A DNA stretch of 5,781 nt from Gemmatimonadota bacterium (GTDB lineage Bacteria > Gemmatimonadota > Gemmatimonadetes > Gemmatimonadales > GWC2-71-9). This document shows, in pieces, positions 1-5,255 of this stretch (position 1 is its first letter; every line of letters begins with the position of its first letter). Made by a program: the position numbers and the translations under genes. The stretch covers positions 1,102 through 6,882 of the forward strand of contig QHVD01000236.1 in assembly GCA_003222235.1 (NCBI GenBank). The letters are read 5' to 3'. A model generated the notes under the pieces. The model had not been told where the DNA came from. It worked only from the letters and a program-made list of their open reading frames with translations, and ran no database searches.

Positions 1-427
1 CCGCGTTCAGGGGGCCCGTCCAGATGTGCGGGTTGCCGTACACGTGGATGTCGCCCTGTGCGCGGGAAAACGCCGTCGGCACGTCGAGCAGGTCGATCCC
101 GGCGTACGCCGCGACGTACCCCGGACCACCTTCCGTCACCTTCGGATTGTTGGCCTTGTCCAGGAGGGCGGGGACCCAGAGCTCGAGGTCGAGCCCGGTG
201 GTGACGAAGAGGTCGGCCTGAGAGAGCATCGGGACAAAGCTCGGCTTCGGCTGCACGTAGTGCGGGTTTTCGTCGCCGTTCGCGATCGAGCTCACTATGC
301 CGCGGTCTCCTACGATCTCGCGGGCGATGGACGCGTAGGTGGTGAGCGACGTCACCACCTTCACTGGGTTCGCGACCGTCGGCGGGCCGCCGTGGAAGGC
401 GAGCAGCAGCGCAAAGTGTCGGAGCAT
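1..427 (-). CDS. Metal ABC transporter substrate-binding protein, ZnuA/TroA type (partial, C-terminus outside window)
   Basis: This is the periplasmic solute-binding protein of a zinc or manganese ABC importer. Only the first 142 residues are visible; the gene runs off the left edge. I translated it by hand from the ATG at 427. The N-terminus is short and hydrophobic (MLRHFALLLAF), a weak signal peptide with a possible cut after Ala19. The mature start PVKVVTSLTTYASIAREIVGD is typical of cluster A-I binding proteins. NPHYVQPKPS carries His56, matching the first metal-ligand His of the family. SQADLFVTTGLDLELW follows, and GDIHVYGNPHIW carries His134, matching the second ligand. The remaining Glu and Asp ligands would lie outside the window. 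I see no long His-rich loop before the second ligand, so zinc versus manganese cannot be settled. The ATG lies 1 nt after the stop of the upstream barrel gene, so the two are almost surely cotranscribed and translationally coupled; I see no strong ribosome site. The ATPase and permease genes are expected further left. Confidence 0.9.
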   Translation of the reverse strand, partial: MLRHFALLLAFHGGPPTVANPVKVVTSLTTYASIAREIVGDRGIVSSIANGDENPHYVQPKPSFVPMLSQADLFVTTGLDLELWVPALLDKANNPKVTEGGPGYVAAYAGIDLLDVPTAFSRAQGDIHVYGNPHIWTGPLNA

Positions 428-428
428 G

Positions 429-1700
429 TCAGTAGATCTCGTGTTTGTGTGGTCCGATGGCCCAGACCGCCTGGAGGGCGAGCTGCTGCGTCGCCGTGAG
501 GCCTGTGGTCTTGGCCCAGCTGTACTGAGCGCGCAACTCGACCCACTCGCTCTCCCACAGGGTGAGCGAGGGGGTGAGTTGGCGCGTGATGCGGCCTGGG
601 AGCGAGTCTTCGACGTAATCGTAGCGGGCGCCGGCAATCCAGCGCTGGCCAAGCTTGTATGTCGTGCCGGCGTACCAGCCAAGCCGGGTGGTGTCGCTGC
701 CGCCACGCTCCTTCCGCAGGGCGTACAGCTCGGAGCGCAGCGTCCATTCGCGGTACAGCGCGCGCGCCGGCGGCCGCCACGTCAGCCGGAACTCGAGGCC
801 GCCGACCTTGGTGCGGAGGCTGGAGTCGGGGTTCGTGCCGTAGAGCCCGGTGGCGCCGACCTGCATGTAGGTCGAGCCCGTGAGCTGCCAGAAGTTGAGC
901 AGGTGCAGGAGGTACGTCGGCCGCCCGCCACCGCCGAACAGGGCTTCGTCGCTGGCGCTCCGGGTCACCTGAGCGGTGACCTCGTGGGTGCCCAGGCCGC
1001 CGAACGCGCGGTACAGCGATATCCCGGTGCCGGAGAGGCCGTCCTCGCCGAGGTACGTCCTGAGCGCGAGCGGATACTCCGTCTCGGGCAGTGCGTGCAG
1101 ATGCCAGCGGTTCAGCTCGCCAAACTGCTGGCGGAACTTCCCGATGTCGAATCGGATGTGTCCCGGCAACCCCGTCCAGTAGGCGTAGCCTTCCTCAAGG
1201 CTCACCTCCCCGTTCTCGAGGCTCAGGAAGATCTTCGTGTTCGAGTAGGGGTCGAGCGCCGACTGAAACCCGACCTCGAACTCGCGGGGATCGAAATTGT
1301 CCCGCTGGACGCCCGGAGTCTGTGTGTAGGCGCGCACGTCCCCCGTGACGCTGATCTCGGGGTTGAGCTGCGCCTGGTTGCGTTCGCGGCCGATGAACCG
1401 CGTTGGCTGCCGGGTCGTGTCGGGCTTGGTCGTGTCGCTCCGGCCGGCCGCCGCCGCCGCCGCGGCGCGCAGGGCCGCGAGCTCGTTGGCAGCGCCCGTG
1501 TCCTTACCAGCCGGTGCCGGCACGACTCCGGGCGCCCGCCCGAGCTGGGCTCGGAGACTGTCGAGGCGCCCCTTCAGTACCCGGATCTCCGCCGCGAGCG
1601 AATCCACCTGTCGCTGCATCGGCTGCTGCGCCGGCGCGAGACCCGGCAGGGCAAGGAGCCCCACGAGCGCCGCCACGACTCCATGGCGATGTGCAATCAT
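429..1700 (-). CDS. Outer-membrane beta-barrel (porin-like) protein with N-terminal coiled coil, likely metal-uptake associated
   Basis: A 423-residue secreted protein. Residues 1-24 form a classical signal peptide (MIAHRHG, hydrophobic core, APA then Gln25). Residues 28-55 show coiled-coil heptads (QVDSLAAEIRVLKGRLDSL), and residues 70-100 are a low-complexity linker with seven consecutive Ala and repeated DTT. From about residue 112 (LNPEISVTGDVRA) to the end, strands alternate polar and hydrophobic residues with many aromatics, as in a beta-barrel. The last strand ends AVWAIGPHKHEIY, with an aromatic final residue as expected for BAM-inserted barrels, though Tyr rather than the usual Phe. 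The architecture resembles OprP/OprO-like porins, but I cannot name a family. The start at 1700 is chosen because it begins the signal peptide and has an excellent ribosome site; an upstream ATG at 1775 would bury the signal peptide behind 25 basic residues. It sits 1 nt upstream of a metal-binding ABC protein, so I infer that it passes metal ions or a metal complex across the outer membrane. Confidence 0.83.
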   Translation of the reverse strand: MIAHRHGVVAALVGLLALPGLAPAQQPMQRQVDSLAAEIRVLKGRLDSLRAQLGRAPGVVPAPAGKDTGAANELAALRAAAAAAAGRSDTTKPDTTRQPTRFIGRERNQAQLNPEISVTGDVRAYTQTPGVQRDNFDPREFEVGFQSALDPYSNTKIFLSLENGEVSLEEGYAYWTGLPGHIRFDIGKFRQQFGELNRWHLHALPETEYPLALRTYLGEDGLSGTGISLYRAFGGLGTHEVTAQVTRSASDEALFGGGGRPTYLLHLLNFWQLTGSTYMQVGATGLYGTNPDSSLRTKVGGLEFRLTWRPPARALYREWTLRSELYALRKERGGSDTTRLGWYAGTTYKLGQRWIAGARYDYVEDSLPGRITRQLTPSLTLWESEWVELRAQYSWAKTTGLTATQQLALQAVWAIGPHKHEIY

Positions 1701-1707
1701 TCCCGTG

Positions 1708-1716
1708 CCACCTCCC
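1708..1716 (-). promoter_or_regulatory. Ribosome binding site of the barrel gene
   Basis: On the minus strand the bases read GGGAGGTGG, followed by 7 nt (CACGGGA) and the ATG at 1700. This is a near-perfect match to the anti-Shine-Dalgarno sequence at normal spacing. It decides the start of the barrel gene in favour of 1700 over the in-frame ATG at 1775. Confidence 0.85.
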
Positions 1717-1776
1717 GTTTGGATCGTCCGAGGCTTGCGCCGCGCCCGTCGGGGCGCAGGCGCACCTTTCGCCATC

Positions 1777-1795
1777 CGGCGTCATTGTGACGCCG
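1777..1795. promoter_or_regulatory. Perfect 8-bp dyad, candidate operator, between small secreted ORF and barrel gene
   Basis: The plus strand reads CGGCGTCA-TTG-TGACGCCG: two perfect 8-base arms around a 3-base centre, 19 bp in all. It starts 6 nt after the TAA at 1801-1803 in the direction of transcription and ends 76 nt upstream of the barrel start. No run of T follows on the minus strand (the next bases are GATGGCGAAAGG), so a Rho-independent terminator is unlikely. Placed ahead of a metal-uptake pair, it could bind a Fur/Zur-family or other dimeric repressor, but it does not match an AT-rich Fur or Zur consensus that I know. It could also be an RNA hairpin that shapes the operon's mRNA. 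No convincing -35/-10 pair was found beside it. Confidence 0.4.
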
Positions 1796-1800
1796 ACCGG

Positions 1801-2154
1801 TTAGACGAGGAGAGCGGGTGGGGGGCGGGCTGGGGCGGTGAGGTGCTCGGAGCCGCCGGTCGGCGCGACTGCGGACCGGGTGAGACAGGGCTCGACGTGG
1901 ATTGCCGGGGCGGATTGGACGCGCGTATGCCCGGCCACGACCCGCGTCGCCGCGTAGTGACACAGCGCGCAACGCAGTGCGTCGTGCAGCGCCAGGCAGG
2001 GCGTCGCATGCTGCGCCTCGATGTGCGCGGGGGCACTGAGACGCTCGGATGCGTGCGCTAAGGGCAGAACACCTGCAGCGAGCCCCTGGAGCATCAGGAG
2101 CACCGTGGCGAGCGGTGCGGTCGAGCGGCTTCGCTTCGTCCGGAGTGCGATCAC
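1801..2154 (-). CDS. Possible small secreted His/Cys-rich protein, in frame with and inside the open nfo frame
   Basis: Read from the GTG at 2154 this gives 117 residues. The N-terminus MIALRTKRSRSTAPL is basic. A hydrophobic core follows (ATVLLMLQGLAAGVLPLA) with a likely signal-peptidase site after AHA (residue 35). The mature part holds a compact candidate metal-binding array: His44, His49, Cys53, His57, Cys62, Cys65 and His66, with a CALCH motif, then further His76, His86, Cys90 and His104. The tail is Pro/Ala-rich. A signal peptide in the middle of a cytoplasmic DNA-repair enzyme would make no sense, so I favour a separate gene that follows nfo. No good ribosome site precedes the GTG, so it would depend on coupling to nfo. 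In the neighbouring frame a TGA overlaps this GTG as GTGA, the common coupling overlap, which suggests nfo may once have stopped there. Its place upstream of metal-uptake genes makes a periplasmic metal-binding role plausible. I recognise no named family. The alternative is a genuine C-terminal tail of the nfo product. Confidence 0.5.
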   Translation of the reverse strand: MIALRTKRSRSTAPLATVLLMLQGLAAGVLPLAHASERLSAPAHIEAQHATPCLALHDALRCALCHYAATRVVAGHTRVQSAPAIHVEPCLTRSAVAPTGGSEHLTAPARPPPALLV

Positions 2155-3051
2155 GTGCTTCGTACGGTTTGGACGGCCCGTTTGCTGGCGCGCGTAGCCG
2201 CGCAGCCGCCGCAGCATGCGCCGGTCGTGCCTGAGCGGGTCGTCGCCCTTCGGCGTTTCGATAATCTTGATCACCGGCGCCAACCGCGGGTCGCGCATCA
2301 CTCGCCGGAACGCCTCCGCGCCTATGGTCCCCTCGCCGATCCACTCGTGCCGATCGAGCCGCGATCCCCGGGCCCCCTTGGAATCGTTGAGATGCAAGCA
2401 CTTGAGGAGCGCGAGGCCAATCTCCTGCTCGAACTCCTCCCATACCTCGTCCAGGGCGCCGGCCACGTCATACCCCACAGCATGCAAGTGGGCGGTGTCG
2501 AGGCAGAAGCCCACGCGGGCCCGGGCTGGGATCGGCATCGCCTCGCGCAACGCGCGGAGCTCCTCGAAGGTCGATCCGAGCGCTGTGCCGGCCCCGGCCG
2601 TGCCCTCGATCAGCACCCCCACGTTCCCCGGCACTGCGGTGAGGCAGTCGGCGTAGGCGCGGGCGTTGCGGTCGAGCCCGGCGGCGGGGGCGTCGATGTA
2701 ATTCCCCGGGTGGGAGACCACCCACGGAATGCCGAGGGCCCGGCAGCGCCGCAGCTCGCCGATGAAACAGGCCGCGCTTTTCGCGCGCAGCGTGTCGTCG
2801 GGCGACGCCAGGTTGATCAGGTAGCTGTCGTGTGCCAGCACCGCGCGGATGCCGCTGCGCGCGAGCTCGGCGCGGAACCTCGCGATCTCCTCCGCCGCGA
2901 GTATCGGCTCGCGCCACTGGTTGGGCGTCTTGGTGAACAACTGGATGGCGGTCGCACCGATCTCCCGGCCGCGTGCGGGTGCCGTGGCCACGCCGCCCAG
3001 CGTGGACACGTGAGCGCCCAAGAGATCGTCGGCCAGGCCTCTCAACCCCAT
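1801..3051 (-). CDS. nfo: Deoxyribonuclease IV (endonuclease IV) with an unusual C-terminal extension
   Basis: Residues 1-288 are a complete endonuclease IV, the AP endonuclease that cuts 5' of abasic sites and removes blocked 3' ends in base excision repair. All nine zinc ligands known from E. coli Nfo can be placed: His74 (AHDSYLINLAS), His114 (VVSHPG), Glu149 (LIEGTAG), Asp185 and His188 (CLDTAH), His220 (LHLNDSKG), Asp233 and His235 (GSRLDRHEWIGEG), and Glu265 (IIETPKG). The usual ENTAG motif reads EGTAG here. The ATG at 3051 overlaps the end of pcm by 10 nt, with GGAAGG just upstream (3-nt gap), so the two are translationally coupled. Endonuclease IV is normally about 280 residues, yet no stop follows residue 288 (RLRGYAR). 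The frame runs on to a TAA at 1801, for 416 codons. Residues 300-416 contain an internal signal-peptide-like stretch and are probably a separate protein (own entry). Function is certain; the true 3' end is not. Confidence 0.9.
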   Translation of the reverse strand: MGLRGLADDLLGAHVSTLGGVATAPARGREIGATAIQLFTKTPNQWREPILAAEEIARFRAELARSGIRAVLAHDSYLINLASPDDTLRAKSAACFIGELRRCRALGIPWVVSHPGNYIDAPAAGLDRNARAYADCLTAVPGNVGVLIEGTAGAGTALGSTFEELRALREAMPIPARARVGFCLDTAHLHAVGYDVAGALDEVWEEFEQEIGLALLKCLHLNDSKGARGSRLDRHEWIGEGTIGAEAFRRVMRDPRLAPVIKIIETPKGDDPLRHDRRMLRRLRGYARQQTGRPNRTKHVIALRTKRSRSTAPLATVLLMLQGLAAGVLPLAHASERLSAPAHIEAQHATPCLALHDALRCALCHYAATRVVAGHTRVQSAPAIHVEPCLTRSAVAPTGGSEHLTAPARPPPALLV

Positions 3052-3719
3052 TCCCCTTCCGTGAAGGCGAGTCGCGAGATCAAGGGGACGAACCGGACGC
3101 CGCCGGCGTGACGCTCCACGAGCTCCGCCGCCGTCCGCTGGAGAATGACCAGCTCCTGGGCGCCGAGGTCACCGATCGGGATGACGAGTCGGCCGCCTGG
3201 GGCCAGCTGCTCGGTGAGCGGCGGCGGCACGGCCGGTGCGGCCGCAGTGACGATGATGCCGTCGAACGGCGCCGCTTCGGGCCACCCGCAGGCTCCGTCG
3301 CCCAGCCGCGTGCCGATGTGCGGGAGCCCGAGGCGGCGGAAGCGCTCCTCGGCCTCGACCAGCAGGTCCGGAAGCCGCTCGATCGTGTAGACGTGCGCGC
3401 CCAGGTGGGCAAGCACCGCCGTCTGATAACCGGATCCGGTGCCGATCTCGAGGATGCGCTGGCCGCGGCGAGGCGCGAGCGCCTCAGTCATCAGCGCGAC
3501 GATGTACGGCTGGGAGATGGTCTGGCCGCTTCCGATGGGGAGCGGCGCGTCGTCATACGCTTCGTCGGCGAGGTGAGGCGCCAGAAACCATTCGCGCGGG
3601 ACCCACGCCAGGCTTGCGAGCACGCGCCGGCTCTTGATGCCGCGCGCGGCGACCTGGCTCGCGACCATGCGCCGGCGATTGCGGCGCGTCTTAGGCGCCG
3701 GGACGCCCAAGCACCGCAC
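3042..3719 (-). CDS. pcm: Protein-L-isoaspartate(D-aspartate) O-methyltransferase
   Basis: A 225-residue SAM-dependent methyltransferase that methylates L-isoaspartyl residues so that they can revert to normal aspartate, a repair of aged proteins in the cytosol. Family signatures in order: MVASQVAARGI and VLASLAWVPREWF (residues 18-45), the substrate-side motif PIGSGQTISQPYIVALM (61-77), SAM motif I ILEIGTGSGYQTAVLA (89-104), the acidic strand end YTIER (111-115), GDGACGWPEAAPFDGIIVTAA (140-160) and LAPGGRLVIPIG (172-183). The length is close to E. coli Pcm (208), with about 17 extra basic residues at the N-terminus. I take the GTG at 3719, where GGGAGAG lies 10 nt upstream. TTG at 3710 (GGAG 8 nt upstream) and ATG at 3668 (no ribosome site, but the best family alignment) are alternatives. 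Its stop lies inside the start of nfo, so the two genes form one transcription unit of protein and DNA repair. It is divergent from the diguanylate cyclase gene, 34 bp away by the starts chosen here. Confidence 0.92.
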   Translation of the reverse strand: MRCLGVPAPKTRRNRRRMVASQVAARGIKSRRVLASLAWVPREWFLAPHLADEAYDDAPLPIGSGQTISQPYIVALMTEALAPRRGQRILEIGTGSGYQTAVLAHLGAHVYTIERLPDLLVEAEERFRRLGLPHIGTRLGDGACGWPEAAPFDGIIVTAAAPAVPPPLTEQLAPGGRLVIPIGDLGAQELVILQRTAAELVERHAGGVRFVPLISRLAFTEGEWG

Positions 3720-3745
3720 TCCACGGTTGCTCTCCCATAGGGTGA

Positions 3746-3751
3746 ACTATA
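3746..3751 (-). promoter_or_regulatory. Candidate -10 element for the pcm-nfo unit
   Basis: The minus strand reads TATAGT here, one base off the TATAAT consensus and one of very few AT-rich spots in the window. Transcription would begin near 3739, leaving about 20 nt before the pcm GTG at 3719, which includes the GGGAGAG ribosome site. The -35 position at 16-18 bp spacing is poor (CCGCAA-like), so the assignment is tentative. The site touches the start region of the divergent cyclase gene, so the two promoters would interfere. Confidence 0.3.
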
Positions 3752-3753
3752 CC

Positions 3754-5226
3754 TTGACAGCCACGAACTTGCGGCGAGCGCCCCTGTCCCAGCCATTCCA
3801 GCCCCGCATCCTCCTCGTCGGCGATCCGGCGGCCCGGCCTGAGGGCCTGGAGCGGTTCCTCGTCCGCGGGGGATTCCAGGTCACCGAGGCTGCCTACCCG
3901 GTGCCCGGGGCCGACCGTGCCGAGGCCCAGCCACCCGACCTGCTAATCTTCGCCAGCGGAGGTCGGGAGGCGCGCCTGGGGGACGCGGTGCGGGACCTCG
4001 CCACCTCGTCGCGGTTTGCGGGCGCCCCGCTCATCGTCCTGCTCGCGGACGGCGGGGCCGAGGCGGTGGGTGACGCGCTTCAGGCGGGTGCCCAGGACGC
4101 CCTCGCGGGCCCGGTGCACTTCGGCGAGCTGCGCGCCCGCATCGACGCGGGCCTCCGCCTGCGGGGCGAGCTGTACGAGGCTCGGGACGCCCTCCGCTCC
4201 CGCGACATGCTGTTCGACATCTTCCAGGAAGTGTCGGCGGCGCTTCGCGCCGACGAGATTTTCCAGATTCTCGTGCGACGGGTGGGGCGGGTGTTCGGGT
4301 TGGCGCACTGCTCCTTCGTGCTCACCACTCCCGGCGACGAACGCGGCCGCGTCGTGGCGGTGTACGAGAACCCGGGAATCCGCGACCTGGGGGTGGACCT
4401 GGAGCGCTACCCCGAGATCCAGGAGGCGATTCGCACCGAGCGCGCGGTGATCATCCAGGACGTGCACGAGCATCCGCTGTTCGAATCAGTCCGCAAGCGG
4501 TGGCTGGCGCAGCAGCTCGAGATCAACGTGCAGTCCGCGGTGGCGCTTCCCGTCTTCGTGCAGGGGCGTGCCGCCGGCGTGTTCCTGCTGCGGACGGTGC
4601 AGGGGGACCCCTCGCTCCAGCCCCAGGATGTGACTTTCGCCAACACGATCGCCCAGGCGGCCGCTCGGGTGCTCGAGAACGAGGAGCGGCGCGCCGCGAT
4701 GTACCGCCGCCAGATCAGCGCGGGCGTCACGGACGTGCTCACGGGGTGTGCAAGCCTGGACGCCCTGGACCGCCGGCTGCGCGACGAGTTCGAGCGCGCG
4801 CGGCGCTACTCGCTCCGATTCGCACTGGTCGTGATCGACGTCGACCGGCTGCGCGAGATCAACGAGGGGCTCGGGCAGGAGGCCGGCGACCGCGTGCTCG
4901 CCGAGATCGGCGCCCTGCTGCAACGCGAGATCCGCGCGCCCGACTTCGCGGCTCGCTACGGCGGCGACGAGTTCGCGCTGATCCTCCCCGAGACCGATGC
5001 CCAGGGCGGTCGGCAGTTCGTCGAGCGGCTGCGGCAGATAATCGCCCGCCATACCTTCCCGGATCTCGGACCCGAGAGGGTGCCGAGCCTGTCCGCGGGC
5101 GTGGTCGCCTTCCCGCACCTGGAGGTACTCCGTCCCGAGGATCTTTTCACGCAGGCCGAGGCCGCGCTCGAGCGGGGCAAGGTGAACGAGCCAGATCGGA
5201 TCGGCGTGGCGGCGGAGAAAGCTTGA
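3754..5226 (+). CDS. Diguanylate cyclase: degenerate receiver - GAF - GGDEF
   Basis: Makes cyclic di-GMP from two GTP. Numbering is from the TTG at 3754 (490 residues). Residues 18-137 fold like a response-regulator receiver (RILLVGDPA, PDLLIFASGG, PLIVLLAD, GAQDALAGPVHFGEL). However, the phospho-acceptor Asp position is Ala67 and the conserved Lys is Gly119, so classical phosphorylation is not expected. A helix (131-152) leads to a GAF domain (about 153-310, ending QAAARVLENEERR). The GGDEF domain (about 325-483) looks catalytically complete. GGDEF is at 403-407; Asp362, Asn370 and Asp379 align with PleD Asp327, Asn335 and Asp344. The inhibitory I-site RxxD is present as RAPD, 394-397. Small departures are GLGQ for GFGH and CAS in place of the usual NR after DVLTG. 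There is no membrane segment, so it is cytosolic and probably controlled by a GAF ligand or partner. The start is uncertain: TTG 3754 has AGGGTGA 8 nt upstream; GTG 3742 and TTG 3769 are in frame, and the frame is open back to ATG 3634, which would overlap pcm. Confidence 0.9.
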   Translation: MTATNLRRAPLSQPFQPRILLVGDPAARPEGLERFLVRGGFQVTEAAYPVPGADRAEAQPPDLLIFASGGREARLGDAVRDLATSSRFAGAPLIVLLADGGAEAVGDALQAGAQDALAGPVHFGELRARIDAGLRLRGELYEARDALRSRDMLFDIFQEVSAALRADEIFQILVRRVGRVFGLAHCSFVLTTPGDERGRVVAVYENPGIRDLGVDLERYPEIQEAIRTERAVIIQDVHEHPLFESVRKRWLAQQLEINVQSAVALPVFVQGRAAGVFLLRTVQGDPSLQPQDVTFANTIAQAAARVLENEERRAAMYRRQISAGVTDVLTGCASLDALDRRLRDEFERARRYSLRFALVVIDVDRLREINEGLGQEAGDRVLAEIGALLQREIRAPDFAARYGGDEFALILPETDAQGGRQFVERLRQIIARHTFPDLGPERVPSLSAGVVAFPHLEVLRPEDLFTQAEAALERGKVNEPDRIGVAAEKA

Positions 5227-5255
5227 GACGTCAGACATCAGACGTCTGACGTCTC
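5225..5255. terminator. Perfect 12-bp hairpin between convergent genes, possible bidirectional terminator
   Basis: The arms 5225-5236 (GAGACGTCAGAC) and 5244-5255 (GTCTGACGTCTC) are exact reverse complements around a 7-nt loop. The hairpin begins inside the cyclase stop codon and ends one base before the permease stop. The position suits a shared terminator for the two convergent transcripts. Neither side has a convincing U-tract (TCAGTCC forward, AAGCTTTC in reverse), so it may act by stalling, by protecting mRNA 3' ends, or not at all. A second perfect 12-bp palindrome, 5238-5249 (TCAGACGTCTGA), competes with it. Confidence 0.4.
5227..5254. repeat. Tandem heptanucleotide repeat, four units
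   Basis: The 28 bp read as four 7-base units: GACGTCA, GACATCA, GACGTCT, GACGTCT. The consensus is GACRTCW, with the palindromic core GACGTC present in three units. The repeat fills almost the whole gap between the convergent cyclase and permease genes. Because the unit core is its own reverse complement, a tandem array automatically forms the hairpin listed separately. Confidence 0.8.

Noticed and set aside
1701..1775. Alternative upstream start of the barrel gene at ATG 1775
   Set aside because: It would put 25 mostly basic residues ahead of a clean signal peptide and has no ribosome site, while ATG 1700 has GGGAGGTGG at 7 nt.
339..1790. Long plus-strand open frame of 483 codons opposite the barrel gene
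   Set aside because: Its translation is low-complexity Arg/Ala/Glu/Val with no domain or signal peptide. It is the antisense shadow of the barrel gene, which has a signal peptide and a strong ribosome site on the minus strand.
1777..1803. Rho-independent terminator after the small secreted ORF
   Set aside because: The dyad follows the TAA closely but its stem is only 8 bp and no T-run follows on the minus strand.
1697..2443. Minus-strand frame of 248 codons spanning the end of nfo and the barrel leader
   Set aside because: Its composition is Arg/Ala/Pro-rich and it does not continue nfo motifs in that frame. The nfo motifs up to ETPKGDD and RLRGYA are in the other frame.
2155..3111. Plus-strand open frame of 318 codons opposite nfo
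   Set aside because: The minus strand encodes endonuclease IV with all nine zinc ligands; the opposite frame has no recognisable feature and reflects GC-rich codon bias.
3691..3738. Short leader-peptide frame starting at ATG 3738 (minus strand) upstream of pcm
   Set aside because: It has only 15 codons, lies out of frame and overlaps the pcm start. It shows no runs of one amino acid and no attenuator hairpin, so there is nothing to support a regulatory leader.
3754..3759. Perfect TTGACA -35 hexamer on the plus strand
   Set aside because: No -10-like sequence lies 16-18 bp downstream (the bases there are GC-rich), and the hexamer falls at the predicted cyclase start codon.
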